Shown: positions 9,447-19,750 of the stretch, in pieces
How positions within the stretch are numbered: the stretch's first letter is position 1
Layout: each line of letters begins with the position of its first letter
Assembly: GCA_963835735.1 (NCBI GenBank)
Contig: CAWIGP010000009.1
Coordinates: 1 to 64,000 of the forward strand
DNA from: DASQMT01 sp963835735
GTDB taxonomy: Bacteria; Actinomycetota; Thermoleophilia; Solirubrobacterales; Solirubrobacteraceae
Length of the DNA stretch: 64,000 nucleotides
Direction of reading: 5' to 3'
Translations under genes and position numbers: made by a program
Notes under the pieces: model-generated
The model's input: the letters and a program-made list of their open reading frames with translations, nothing else
Told to the model about the DNA's origin: nothing
The model's database searches: none

Positions 9447-9787
9447 GACTCGGCGTCGTACCGGGACGCCGCCGCGTCGGCCGCGGCGCGCGCAGCTGCG
9501 AGCTCGTCGTCATCCGGAGCCTCGGGCGAGCGATCCAGCAGATGCTCGTCGGCGACCGCCGATTCAACGGCGGCTACGAACGCATGCAAGGTCGCGCGGA
9601 GCCGCTCCCCGCGGCTGGCCAGGCGGCGCCGTTGGGCGTCGGCCAGCCGCACATCGAAGTCGTGGCGCACGCTCTCGGCCAGCAGCGGGCGCTCCCGGCG
9701 CAGCCGCTCGAGCTCGGCGAGCGCTCGGTCGTGTCGCTCGCCGAAGTCCGCGTCGGCGCGGAACGAGAACGTGCGGGTCGTGGCCAC
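9443..9787 (-). CDS. Putative antitoxin partner of the MazF-like gene
   Basis: Intact 114-residue protein, strongly charged and mostly helical. It begins MATTRTFSFRADADFGERHD, a short strand-like start, and continues with ALAELERLRRERPLLAES and a long helix through RRLASRGERLRATLHAFVAAV. The acidic C-terminus (PEAPDDDELAAARAAADAAA) would suit a toxin-neutralising tail. No recognised antitoxin family motif is evident. Its stop overlaps the ATG of the downstream toxin-like gene, the usual order for a type II module. The role is inferred from gene order. Confidence 0.5.
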   Translation of the reverse strand: MATTRTFSFRADADFGERHDRALAELERLRRERPLLAESVRHDFDVRLADAQRRRLASRGERLRATLHAFVAAVESAVADEHLLDRSPEAPDDDELAAARAAADAAASRYDAES

Positions 9788-9798
9788 AGGCTCGAGTC

Positions 9799-10695
9799 TT
9801 ACGTCGCCGCGCTGGCGGCCACGAGCGTCCTTCGCAGGCCCTCGTCCAGCGGCACCTCGGCGCGCCAGCCGAGCAGCTCGGCGGCGCGGCTCACGTCGAG
9901 GCAGGAGCGCGCGATCTCCCCCTTGCGCGCCGGCGCGAACTCGGGCTCGACTCCGATCGCGTCGGTCAGCTCGAGCACGCTCGTCTCCACTCCGGTGCCG
10001 ATGTTCACGGCGCCGGTCGCGTCGGACTCCGCGGCGGCGAGGAAGCCGGACACGACGTCGCCGACGTAGACGTAGTCGCGCGTCTGGGTGCCGTCGCCGT
10101 AGACGGTGGCGCGGCGGCCGTCGACCTTCGCGCCCGCGTAGATCGCGATCACGCCCGCCTCGCCGTGCGGGTCCTGGCGCGGGCCGTAGACGTTGCCGAA
10201 GCGCAGCGACATCGTCGAGAGGCCGTGCAGGCGCGTGTACAGCGCGAGGTAGGTCTCCGCCGCCGCCTTGCTCGCGCCGTAGGGGGAGAACGGCGCGAGC
10301 GTCGCGTCCTCGGGAGTCGGCAGCGGCACCGACTCGCCGTAGAGCGCTCCGCCGGTCGAGGCGAGCAGGACGCGCCGGGCGCCGGACGCGCGGGCGGCCT
10401 CGAGCACGGCGGCGGTGCCGGCGACGTTGGCGCGGGCGTCGTGCGCCGGGTCGGCGACCGACTTGCGCACGTCGACCTGGGCGGCGAGGTGGAACACGAC
10501 GTCGGGCCGCTCCTGCTCCATCGCGGCGCCGATCGCCGCGATGTCGGTCACATGGAGCGGGACGCCGTCGGGTACTTGCTCGCGCCGGCCGGAGGAGAGG
10601 TCGTCGACGACGGAGACGTCATCGCCGCGGGCGAGCAGCGCGTCGACGAGGTGCGATCCGATGAACCCGGCGCCGCCGGTGACGAGTGCCCGCAT
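9799..10695 (-). CDS. UDP-glucose 4-epimerase-like NAD-dependent epimerase
   Basis: Intact 298-residue extended SDR. RALVTGGAGFIGSHLVDALL binds NAD, and SVVDDLSSGRREQVP carries the Asp that selects NAD. HLAAQVDVRKSV, LASTGGALYGE and SPYGASKAAAETYLALY (catalytic Tyr and Lys) follow, then RFGNVYGPRQDPHGEAGVIA and YGDGTQTRDYVYVGDVV. These are GalE-subfamily features, and the length is slightly short. It would interconvert UDP-glucose/galactose or the N-acetyl or uronate forms for the polysaccharide. It lies just upstream of no other minus-strand gene but shares direction with the glycosyltransferase at 10709-11820. Confidence 0.88.
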   Translation of the reverse strand: MRALVTGGAGFIGSHLVDALLARGDDVSVVDDLSSGRREQVPDGVPLHVTDIAAIGAAMEQERPDVVFHLAAQVDVRKSVADPAHDARANVAGTAAVLEAARASGARRVLLASTGGALYGESVPLPTPEDATLAPFSPYGASKAAAETYLALYTRLHGLSTMSLRFGNVYGPRQDPHGEAGVIAIYAGAKVDGRRATVYGDGTQTRDYVYVGDVVSGFLAAAESDATGAVNIGTGVETSVLELTDAIGVEPEFAPARKGEIARSCLDVSRAAELLGWRAEVPLDEGLRRTLVAASAAT

Positions 10696-10708
10696 GCGGC
10701 GTGGGAGT

Positions 10709-11820
10709 CTAGGAGCCGTCGTAGACCGGCCGCAGCGCGGCGGCGATCACGGCGGGCGCGGTGCGCTCGCGCGCGATGGCGAGCGCGGCCTCGCCGGCGG
10801 CGCCGTCGCGCCAGAGCGCGCGGATGCGCTCCGCCATCGCGGGCACGTCGCCCGGCGGGTGGAGCCCGGCCTCCGGCACGATCTCGGCGAGCCCGCCCGC
10901 GCGCGACGCGACGACGGGCAGCCCGGCCGCCATCGCCTCCAGCGCGGCGAGCGGGAGGATCTCCTCGTAGCGGGACGGGACGAGCGCGAGCGCGGCGCCG
11001 GCGCGCAGGCGCGGCGAGCTCGGCGGCGTCGACGCGGCCGGTGAAGCGGACGTCGGCGCGCGCGGCGGCGCGCAGCGCCGCCGCCTGCGGGCCGTCGCCC
11101 GCGACGACGAGCGGCACGCCCGCCAGCCGGCAGGCCGCGATCGCGTCGGCGACGCCCTTCTCCTCCGCCAGCCGCCCGGCGTAGAGCGCGTACTCGCCCT
11201 CGCCGGCGCGAGAGCGGTCGGCGAACGTCGCGCTGGACCGACGGGATCGCGCGCGCGCGCCCGCCGAGCGGCGCGCCGAGCGGTTCGAGCCGCTGGAGCG
11301 CGAACGCGCTCGGCACGACGAACGCGTCGGCGCTGTCCGCCAGCCGCCGCTGCCACAGCGCGAGGCCCGCGCCGTACGCGGCCGCCTCCGCGCGCGAGCC
11401 GCCGCGGCAGTTCAGCCGCACGCCCGGCCAGGTGTTGCGGCCGTGGCAGCGCGTGCAGTCCTCGCCGCGCGTGAAGCACGTGCCGACCGCGCAGACGAGC
11501 CGGTAGTTGTGCAGGTGCAGCACGACCCGCGCGCCGGCGGCGCGCGCCGCGGCGAGCGCGCGCCAGCCGAGCGACGGCTGCACGTTGTGCGCGTGCACGA
11601 CGCGCGCGCCGGTGCGGCGAACGGCAGCGGCGACGTCGTCGGGTGCGAGCCCGCCGCGCAGCAGCCCGAGCGCGGCGCGCGCGCGGCCCAGCGTCGCCGA
11701 GTCGCGCTCCAGCACCTCCGCTTCCTCGCCGAGCTCCGTGCGGATCAGCCACGCGAGGTCCTCGACCGCCCGCTCCTCCCCGCCGGGCACGCGGTAGCGG
11801 TTGTGGAGCAGGAGGATCAA
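10709..11820 (-). CDS. Glycosyltransferase, GT4/group 1
   Basis: Predicted retaining sugar transferase with two Rossmann domains. The N-terminus ILLLHNRYRVPGGEERAVED is typical of a group of actinobacterial GT4 enzymes. VVHAHNVQPSLGWRAL and HLHNYRLVCAVGTCF with several cysteines follow. The C-terminal donor domain has PLVVAGDGPQAAALRA, then RYEEILPLAALEAMAAGLPV and ASRAGGLAEIVPEAG, with the EX7E-like glutamates. Frameshifts near 11230 and 11020 separate these parts. The TTG start at 11820 is chosen because it immediately follows the stop of the VOC gene and gives the full N-terminal strand. Confidence 0.85.
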
Positions 11821-11821
11821 G

Positions 11822-12189
11822 CTACGCCGGCGTGTGGCAGACCGCCTCGACGTTGTTGCCGTCGGGGTCGAGCACGTAGGCGCCGTAGTAGGTCGGGTGG
11901 TAGATCTCGCGCACGCCCGGCGCGCCGTTGTCGGTCGCGCCCGCCGCGAGCGCCGCGGCATGGAACGCGTCGACGGTCCCCGATCGTCGGCTTCGAACGC
12001 GACATGGATCCCGGTCTGCGCCGCGCCGCGGGCCCTGATCCAGAAGAACGGCTTCTGGCCGTTCCCGAAGCCTCCGATGCCGGGCGCCGGCTCCATCAGG
12101 AGCTTCAGGCCGAGCGGGGCGAGCGCCTTCTCGTAGAACGCCTTGCTCCGCTCGTAGTCGCTGACGCTGATTCCGATGTGGTCGAGCAT
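11822..12189 (-). CDS. VOC-family (glyoxalase/dioxygenase-like) protein
   Basis: Small metal-binding beta-alpha-beta fold protein of about 122 residues. It begins MLDHIGISVSDYERSKAFYE, the standard VOC opening with a metal His, and has FFWIRARGAAQTGIHVAFEA. After a frameshift near 11983 it continues VDAFHAAALAAGATDNGAPG and ends GAYVLDPDGNNVEAVCHTP, the typical VOC close with a metal Glu. Its TAG sits two bases before the TTG of the glycosyltransferase. It is probably unrelated to polysaccharide synthesis. The substrate is unknown. Confidence 0.85.
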
Positions 12190-12239
12190 CGCTCCTCCTG
12201 TCGTGCGCTCGAGAGTACGGTCCTAAGCTCGTCGCCGCC

Positions 12240-13251
12240 GTGGCTCCCACCGCCTCGATCCTCTTCCCGACCCGCAACCGGCGCGCCTACCTCGCCGTGG
12301 CGCTCGCGTCCGTGGCCGGCCAGGCGACCGCGCACGGCGCGGAGATCGTGGTCGTGGAGGACGACGCCGCCGACCCGGAGACCGAGCGGCTGGCGGCCGG
12401 ACACGGCGCGCGCTACGTCGCGCTCGGCGAGCCGCGCGGGCTGAACGTCGCGCGCAACGCGGCGATCGAGGCCGCCGGCGCGGAGCTGCTCTGCTTCCTC
12501 GACGACGACGTCGCCGCGTGGCCGGGCTGGCTCGCCGCGCTGCTCGCCGCCGCCGCCGCGCATCCCGGGCACGAGGCGTTCGGCGGCCCGATCCGCGCGC
12601 GGCTGGAGGGGACGAACCTGCACGCGTGCGGGCGCGAGCCGCCGCCGGTCACGACGCTCGACCTCGGCCCGGCCGACCGCGACGCCGAGCTCGTGTGGGG
12701 CGCGAACCTGGCGCTGCGCCGCGCGGCGCTCGAGCGGGTCGGGCCGTTCGACCCCGCGCTGTCCGGGCCCGGGCGACGAGGAGGAGTGGGAGCGCCGGCT
12801 GCGCGCGGCGGGCGGCCGGATCCGCTACGTCGCGGCGGCCGGCGTCGACCACCGCCGCACCGGTGCCGACGCGCGCATCGGCGGGCTCTCGCGCGCCGCC
12901 TGGCACCGCGGGCGCCACTCGCGCCGCTTCGACGAGGCGAAGGGCACCGCGCCGGGCTCGGCGGCGAGCTGCGCACGCTCGCGGGCTGCGTCTGGCACAC
13001 CGGCCGCTACCGCTGCGGCAACGGGATCGTGCTGACCGCGCAGACCGCGGGCCGGCTGCGCGAGGCGCTCGCGCGGCGGCGAGACCGCGGCGACGGCGGC
13101 GGCGGCGCGGCAGGCGCCGCGGCGGCGCGGGCGGCGGCGCCGACTACCTCTCGGGCCGGTCAGGGACCTCGGGCGGCGCGGCGCTGCTCGCCGGCCGGGC
13201 GCGCGACGCGGCGGCCGACGTCCTCACGCTCCGCCGGAGCGCGCGACGGTG
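12240..13251 (+). CDS. Glycosyltransferase family 2, frameshifted
   Basis: Inverting GT-A transferase. The GTG start gives TASILFPTRNRRAYLAVALA, then EIVVVEDDAADPETERLA and LNVARNAAIEAAGAELLCFL, followed by DDDVAAWPGW, the DXD metal site. AELVWGANLALRRAALERVG is the acceptor-side region. Frameshifts near 12770, 12955 and 13080 move it through all three frames; GDEEEWERRLRAAGGRIRYV and LRTLAGCVWHTGRYRCGN are clean continuations. The C-terminal DYLSGRSGTSGGAALLAGRA runs into the next gene, and the true stop is lost to a further shift, so the end is approximate. A two-domain fusion with the next gene is not excluded. Confidence 0.75.
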
Positions 13252-13931
13252 CGGCGCGCGGCGGCCGACGCGCCGCGCCGGCACGTGCTCGTCGCCGGCG
13301 TCGCGCGGCCGCAGAACGCCGCGATCACGCAGGCGATCCGCGCCGAGCTGGAGCGCTCGCGCCACGACGTCGAGCTCCACCTCCGACCGGGCACGCCCGG
13401 ACTCGGCAAGTGGGCGAACCTGCGCGACACGCTCGCCGCGCATCCGCCCCGGCAGCCGACTGGCTGCTGCATCGTCGACGACGACGTCGTCCTCCCCGCC
13501 GGCTTCCTCGACGCGTTCGTGCTCGTCGCCGAGCGCTTCGGCCTGCAGCTCGCCCAGCCCGCGCACGCGTTCGCCTCGCACGCCGCCTGGCCGGTCACCC
13601 GCCGCCGACCCGCGCACGATCGCGCGCCGCACGCGCTTCGTCGAGATCGGGCCGGTGACCGCGATCCACGCCGACGCGTTCCCGACGCTGCTGCCGCTTC
13701 CCGAGCTCGAGATGGGCTGGGGCCTCGACGCGCACTGGTCGGCCGCGGCAGCGAAGGCCGGGCTCCCGCTCGGGCGTCGTCGACGCCACGCCGATCCGCC
13801 ACCTGCGTCCGGTCGCGGCGACCTACCCGCGCGCGGCGGCCGAGGAGGAGGCCGCCCGCTTCCTCGCGAACCGCCCGTACGTGACCCGGGCCGAGGCCGC
13901 GGAGACGCTGCAGGCGTGGAGCGCGCTGTGA
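13249..13931 (+). CDS. Glycosyltransferase-like protein (DUF707-like)
   Basis: Begins HVLVAGVARPQNAAITQAI, with GLGKWANLRDTLAAHPP and CCIVDDDVVLPAGFLDAFV, which contains an acidic DDD site like that of GT-A enzymes. After frameshifts near 13603 and 13772 come FVEIGPVTAIHADAFPTLLP, LEMGWGLDAHWSAAAAKAG and VDATPIRHLRPVAATYPRA. The GWGLDxxW and DATPIRH pattern matches a DUF707-like set of actinobacterial transferases as I remember them. It lies among true glycosyltransferases, so sugar transfer is likely. Acceptor and donor are unknown. Confidence 0.65.
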
Positions 13932-13956
13932 GCGCCACGTGCGACCGCCACGCGCA

Positions 13957-14004
13957 CCGAACGTCGGTGAGTACCCGCTCTGGCCCGGACTCACCGACGT
14001 TCGG
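13957..14004. repeat. Perfect 16-bp inverted repeat (solo hairpin)
   Basis: Arms CCGAACGTCGGTGAGT (13957-13972) and its exact reverse complement (13989-14004) flank a 16-base spacer. It sits between the stop of the DUF707-like gene and the next glycosyltransferase. There is no T-run after it, so it is not a standard intrinsic terminator on the plus strand. The arm shares CCGAACGTCGGTGAG with the hairpin inside the repeat element at 27475-27613. Confidence 0.85.
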
Positions 14005-14051
14005 CATCACGAGTCGCCCCGCGTGGGCCACGTCGCGGCGCGGCGGGAGGC

Positions 14052-15215
14052 ATGACCGTGCGCGTCGCCGTCGTCGCCGAGTACTACCCGCGGGCCGCCG
14101 ACCCGGTGCTCGGCGTCTGGGCGCACCGCCAGGCGCTCGCCGCGCGCGACGCCGGCGCGGACGTGCGCGTGCTCGTCCTCCATCGCCCGATCCCGTCGCG
14201 CGCGGCGCTGCGCAGCGGGCGGCCGCGCGAGCTGCTCGCGCCGCTGCGCCAGCCGCGCCACGCCGAGCTGGACGGGCTCGCGTCGACTACGTCCCGTTCG
14301 TCGCCCCGCCGCGGCCGCGCAGCTACGGCTCATGGGGCGCCTGGGCGGCGCCGACGCTCAGGCGCGCGCTGCAAGCCGGCTCGGCCCGTTCGACCTCGTC
14401 CACGCCCACTACGCGGCACCCGCCGGCGACGCCGTCCGGCGCGCCAGGCCCGGCGTGCCGGTCGTCGTGTCGGTCCACGGCGGCGACGTGCTGGCGGTCG
14501 CCGAGCGCTCGGCCGCCGGCGCCCGCGCGGTCCGGAGCGGCCTCGAGAACGCGCGGCTCGTGCTGGCCAACTCCGCCGGCATGGCGGCGCGGGCCCGCGA
14601 GCTCGGCGCGCAGCACACGCAGGTCGTCCACCTCGGCACCGACCTGCCCGCCGCTTCCGCCCGAGCCCGGCAGCGCGCTCGTCACCGTCGGGCACCTCGT
14701 CGCCCGCAAGCGCCACGCCGACGTGCTGCGCGCGCTGTGGCTGCTGCGCGACAGCCACCCCGAGCTGCGCTGGGACGTCGTCGGCGACGGGCCGGAACGC
14801 GCCTCGCTCGAGCGGCTCGCCGCCGAGCTCGGGCTCGACGGGCGCGTCCGCTTCCTCGGCCAGCTTCCGCCGCGCGAGGCGCGCGCGGCCGCGCAGGGCG
14901 CCGGCGTGTTCGTGCTGCCGAGCGTCGACGAGGCGTTCGGCGTCGCCTACGTCGAGGCGATGGCCGGCGCGGTGCCGGCGATCGGCTGCCGCGGCGAGCC
15001 CGGGCCGGAGGAGATCGCCGCCGCCGGCGGCGGGCTGCGGCTCGTGCCGCCCGGCGACCCGGAGGCGCTCGCCGCCGAGCTGCGCGCGCTGCTCGACGAG
15101 CCCGGCGTGGCGGCGCGAGCTCGGCGACGCCGCGCGCGCGACCGTCGAGGCCGGCTTCACGTGGGAGCAGTGCGGCCGCGCGACCGTCGCGGCGTACGAG
15201 GACGCGCTGCGATGA
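14052..15215 (+). CDS. Glycosyltransferase, GT4/group 1
   Basis: Retaining GT-B transferase of about 385 residues. The N-terminal domain begins VRVAVVAEYYPRAADPVLGV. FDLVHAHYAAPAGDAVRRA, VVVSVHGGDVLAVAERS and LVLANSAGMAARARELGA are typical. The donor domain has LVTVGHLVARKRHADVLRAL, WDVVGDGPERASLERLAAEL, FVLPSVDEAFGVAYVEAMAG (EX7E glutamates) and CRGEPGPEEIAA. At least four frameshifts occur (about 14280, 14390, 14660, 15115), yet each piece continues the next. Its last codons overlap the start of the following glycosyltransferase. Confidence 0.85.
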   Translation: MTVRVAVVAEYYPRAADPVLGVWAHRQALAARDAGADVRVLVLHRPIPSRAALRSGRPRELLAPLRQPRHAELDGLASTTSRSSPRRGRAATAHGAPGRRRRSGARCKPARPVRPRPRPLRGTRRRRRPARQARRAGRRVGPRRRRAGGRRALGRRRPRGPERPRERAARAGQLRRHGGAGPRARRAAHAGRPPRHRPARRFRPSPAARSSPSGTSSPASATPTCCARCGCCATATPSCAGTSSATGRNAPRSSGSPPSSGSTGASASSASFRRARRARPRRAPACSCCRASTRRSASPTSRRWPARCRRSAAAASPGRRRSPPPAAGCGSCRPATRRRSPPSCARCSTSPAWRRELGDAARATVEAGFTWEQCGRATVAAYEDALR

Positions 15216-16342
15216 GGCAGGCCGCGGCCGCCGGACGCGCGGCGAGGCGGCCGCCGACGAGCCGGTCCTGTTCGTCACCAACCACGCGCCCGCCTTCCGG
15301 ATCGGCGCGTTCGCGGCGCTGCACGAGGCCGAGGACGTCGTGTTCGCGCTCGTCGGCGGCGGCGTCCGCCACGGCGGCGCGATCGTGACGCAAGACCCGC
15401 CGTTCCCCGTCATCCGCCCCAGCCAGCGCGCCGTCGGACGGCTCGCCGCGTCGGGCCGCTTCCGCGCGGTCGTCGCCGGCCTCTCGGGCCGCGTCGCGCT
15501 GCCCGCCGCCTACCTCGGCGCGCGCAGCGCGCGGCATCCCGTTCGTCCTCTGGGCGACGATCTGGCGCCACCCGCGCACGCCGGCGCACGCGCTCTCCTA
15601 CCTGCCGCTGCGCCACCTCTACCGCCACGCGGACGCGATCGCCACGTACGGCCCGCACGTGTCGGCCTACGTCCGCTCCAAGGGCGCCACGCAACCGGTG
15701 TTCGAGGCGCCGCAGAGCGTCGACGACGCGTTCTGGACGGCGCCCGCGCAGCCGCGCCGCCTCGCGCCGTTCCAGGTCCTGTTTGCGGGCCGGCTCGAGC
15801 GGGAGAAGGGGCTGTCGGTGCTCCTGCCTGGCGCGCCTGGCCGCACGGACGGCGCTCGTCCTGGCCGGCGACGGCCCGCTCGAGCACCGACGCCGCGCAT
15901 CCGCACCGGCCGCGCTGGCGCCCGAACGAAGTGCGCAACCTCTACGCGGGCTCGGACGTCGTGGTCGTACCGTCGATCCCCACGCGCGACTTCCTGGAGC
16001 CGTGGGGGTTGGTGGTGAACGAGGCCTTCGACCAGGGAGTCCCAGTGATCGCGACCACCGCGGTCGGCGCCGCCGCGGGCGGGCTCGTCCGCCACGAGGA
16101 GACCGGGCTCGTCGTCCCCCCGGCGACGACGCCGCGCTCGCGCCGCGCGATACGCCGCCTGCACGACGACCCGGAGCTGCGCGCGCGGCTCGGCGCCGCG
16201 GGCCGCGCAAGCGGTCGCGAACGGCTACTCCCACGCCGACTGGGCGGCCGGGATGAGCCGGGCGCTGGCGGCCGCCGGCGTCAAGAAGGGGCTGCTAGCG
16301 TGGCCGCCGCCATGCCTCGGATCCTCCTGGTCATGGTGCTGA
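15212..16342 (+). CDS. Glycosyltransferase, GT4/group 1
   Basis: Second GT4 gene in tandem. After an early frameshift (about 15240), DEPVLFVTNHAPAFRIGAFA opens the acceptor domain. FVLWATIWRHPRTPAHALSY and ADAIATYGPHVSAYVRSKGA follow, then LAPFQVLFAGRLEREKGLSV opens the donor domain. RNLYAGSDVVVVPSIPTRDF, LEPWGLVVNEAFDQGVPVIA and HDDPELRARLGAAGRA complete it. Frameshifts are near 15535, 15825, 15895, 16135 and 16205. The ATG at 15212 overlaps the previous stop. The end is read to a TGA at 16340-16342, overlapping the next gene; an earlier true stop hidden by a frameshift is possible. Confidence 0.8.
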
Positions 16343-16852
16343 CGCTGCTCGTCGCCGCCCCGGCGGCGATCGCGGGCACCCGCGCGCGACATCATCCGCG
16401 ACTGCTACGACGACGGGAAGCTCGACGGCAACTACACGCCGTCCGAGATCCGCGACGCGCGCAACAACCTCCCGGCCGACATCGACCAGTACTCCGACTG
16501 CCGCGACGTGCTCGCGCGCGCGCTCGGCGGCAGCGGCGCCAAGCAAGTCGGCGGCGGCGGCGGCGACGCGCTCGGCGGGGGCGGCGACTCCGGTGGCCCG
16601 TCCGAGCCGCTCACCCCGAGCGGCCCCGAGGAGCAGGCCGCGCTCGACCAGGCGGTCGCAGGGCGGCGAAGCCCCGGTCCAGGTCGGCGACAGCACCGTC
16701 GTGCCCGGCGCCGCCGGCTTCGCCGCCGACGCGGCCCGCAACGACGATCCCCACCACGCTCCTCGCCGTCCTGATCCTGCTCGGCGTCGCCGCGCTCGTC
16801 GGCCGCCGTCCCGTACGTCCGCAGGCGTGTCCTCCGTCGCCGGCTCGCCTGA
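16312..16852 (+). CDS. Secreted, C-terminally anchored hypothetical protein
   Basis: About 178 residues when frameshifts near 16388, 16665 and 16745 are bridged. The start MPRILLVMVLTLLVAAPAAIA is a clear signal peptide. The extracytoplasmic part has DIIRDCYDDGKLDGNYTPSE and DIDQYSDCRDVLARALGG, with two cysteines that could pair. A glycine-rich linker (about 16540-16590) follows, and TTLLAVLILLGVAALV is a final membrane helix before a basic tail. The signal, linker and anchor resemble other actinobacterial surface proteins of unknown function. It overlaps the polymerase-like gene downstream. Confidence 0.65.
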
Positions 16853-19066
16853 CGCGGCCGCCGCGCAGCCGGCGCGGCCCGCACCGTTCACCGCACGCCT
16901 CGCTGCCCCGCGCGGGCGCGGCGGGCGCCGCGCTCGCCGAGCGCGATCGCCTGCTGCTCGCGGGCGACCGCGTTCGTCGCCGACGGCGGGCTGCGGCTGG
17001 AGCGCACGACGTACGTCGAGATCGTCGCTCATGCTGCTCGGCGCCTGCCTCTGCGCCGCGGCGCTGCTCGTGCCCGCGGGCGCGCGCCGGGCGCCTGCAC
17101 GGCGGGCTGACGCTGGCCGCGGTCGCGCTGCTCGCCGCCTACACCGCGGTCTCGATCGTCTGGTCGCTCGCGCCGTCGGACTCCTGGATCGAGGCCGAGC
17201 CGCACGTTCTCCTACCTCTCCGCGTTCGCCGGCACGATGGCGCTCGCGCGGCTCGCGCCCGGGCCGCTGGCCGGCGCTGCTGCACGGGATCGCGATCGCC
17301 TGCGTCGTCGTCTGCGGCTGGGCGCTGCTGACCAAGGTCTTCCCGGGCGCTGCTGGCGGAGGAGGAGATCTACGCGCGCCTGCGCGCGCCGTTCGACTAC
17401 TGGAACTCGGTCGGGCTGATGGCGGCGCTCGGGATCCTGCCGCTGCTGTGGCTGGGCGCGCGGCGCTCCGGCCGCGGCGCGATCAACGCGCTCGCCTGGC
17501 CGGGGATCGCGCTGCTCGAGGTCGCGCTGATGCTGTCCTACTCGCGCGGCGCGCTGCTCGCGCTCGCCGTCGGGCTCGTCGTTCTGGTTCGCCGTCGTGC
17601 CGCTGCGCCTGCGCGGCGCGGTCGTGCTGCTCGGCGCGACCGCCGGCGCCGCGCCGGTCGTCGGCTGGGCGTTCGCGATGACCGGCCTCACCACCGACCA
17701 GCTGCCGCTCGCCGGTGCGCGCCGACAGCGGGCACGAGCTCGGCGCGCTGCTGCTGCTGATGCTCGTCGCGCTGCTCGCGCTCGGCCTGGTCGCCGGCTT
17801 CCTCGCCGCCGAGCGGCCGGCCTCGCCGCAGGCGAAGCAGGTCGCCGGCCGGGTGCTGCTCGGGATCGTCGCCGCTGATCCCGGTCATCGCCCTGATCGC
17901 GCTCGCCACGCGCGCCGGGCGGCATCGACGGCCAGGTCTCGAAGGGCTGGAACGAGCTGACGAACCCGAACGCGTCGACGCCGGACAACACGCCCGGGCC
18001 GGCTGACCGAGACGTCGTCGGTGCGCGCGCGCTACTGGGAGGAGGCGTTCGACGTCCACGGCGTCTCGCCGTGGGTCGGCACCGGCGCGGGCGCGTACGC
18101 GACCGTCCGCGACGCGCTTCCGCACCGGCACGCTGTTCGTCCGCCACGCGCACGGCTACGTGCCGCAGACGCTCGCGGACCTCGGCTGGGCGGGGCTCGG
18201 GCTCTCGCTGCTCGCGCTCGTGCCTGTGGGGCTGGGCGGCGATCAGGACGATCGGGATGCGCCCGCGCGACCGCGGGCTGCCGTGGGACGCCGAGCGCGT
18301 CGGGATGGCCGCGCTGGTCGCGGTCGCGCTCGTGTTCGGCGTGCACTCGGCGATCGACTGGACGTGGTTCGTGCCCGCCAACGCGCTGCTGCGGCCTGCT
18401 CGCGGCCGCCTGGGTCGTCGCGCGGCCGCCGCTGCGCACGCGGCATGGAGGCCGCGGCGCTGGCCTCGCGTGCCGCCGCTCCGCGCGCGGCGCGAGACCG
18501 CGCCCGCTGTGGGCGCCGCCGCGACCGAGCCGAGCGCCGTCGCCGACGTCGCCGGCCCGGCGCGCTGCCGGTCGCCGACGCGGACTGGCGCCGCCGCGCG
18601 CCGTTCCCGTGGCCCGCGCTGCGCGCGGCGCTGATCGTCGTGCTCGCGCTCGCCTTCACCGCCGCCTGGGCGGCGTTCCAGCCCGTGCGCTCGGTCAACG
18701 CCGGCGACGCGGCGATCGAGCGGCTCCAGCAGGGCGGGCTGGAGGCCGCCGTCTCGATCGCGCAGATCGCGCACGACCGCAACCCGCTCTCGCCCGAGCC
18801 GCTGTGGGAGCTCGCCTACATCGAGCAGCAGCGCGGGCGGCTGGCCAACGCCGAGGACGCGCTCGAGGAGGCGGTGCGGATCCAGCCGGCGAGCGCCGAG
18901 ACCTGGCGCCGGCTCGGCCGCTTCCAGCTCTCCACGCTCAACCAGCCCGCCGACGCGCTCGCCTCGTTCCGCGCCGCCTACTTCCTCGACCCGCGCAACC
19001 CGGCGTCGACGTCGGACTTCCTCGAGGCCAGCCGCGCCAACGGCCAGCCGGCCGCGCTCCCGCCCG

Positions 19067-19077
<11 letters not shown>
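16827..19077 (+). CDS. O-antigen ligase/polymerase-like membrane protein with C-terminal TPRs
   Basis: Large multi-pass protein of the Wzy/WaaL type, likely polymerising or ligating polysaccharide repeat units outside the membrane. Clear segments include LTLAAVALLAAYTAVSIVWS, RAPFDYWNSVGLMAALGILP (the Wzy-like YWNxxG motif), EVALMLSYSRGALLALAVGL (the SRGALLA motif) and SVRARYWEEAFDVHGVSPWV, GTGAGAYATVR, then VFGVHSAIDWTWFVPANALL. The last 150 residues form TPR-like helices (LWELAYIEQQRGRLANAEDA, TWRRLGRFQLSTLNQPADAL). At least ten frameshifts cut it, the densest in the window. The start is uncertain; GTG at 16827 is the best candidate. Confidence 0.8.
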
Positions 19078-19675
<598 letters not shown>

Positions 19676-19750
19676 GCCGGTGATGGTGACGCTTCACATC
19701 CCTGCGTGTGGGGTACCAAACACCGTGGGTCCAATTTACGGTGCCGCCGG

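Noticed and set aside
9190..9567. Minus-strand frame across the MazF-like gene as a separate protein
   Set aside because: It is a shifted reading of the two real genes with biased Arg/Ser/Pro content and no motif.
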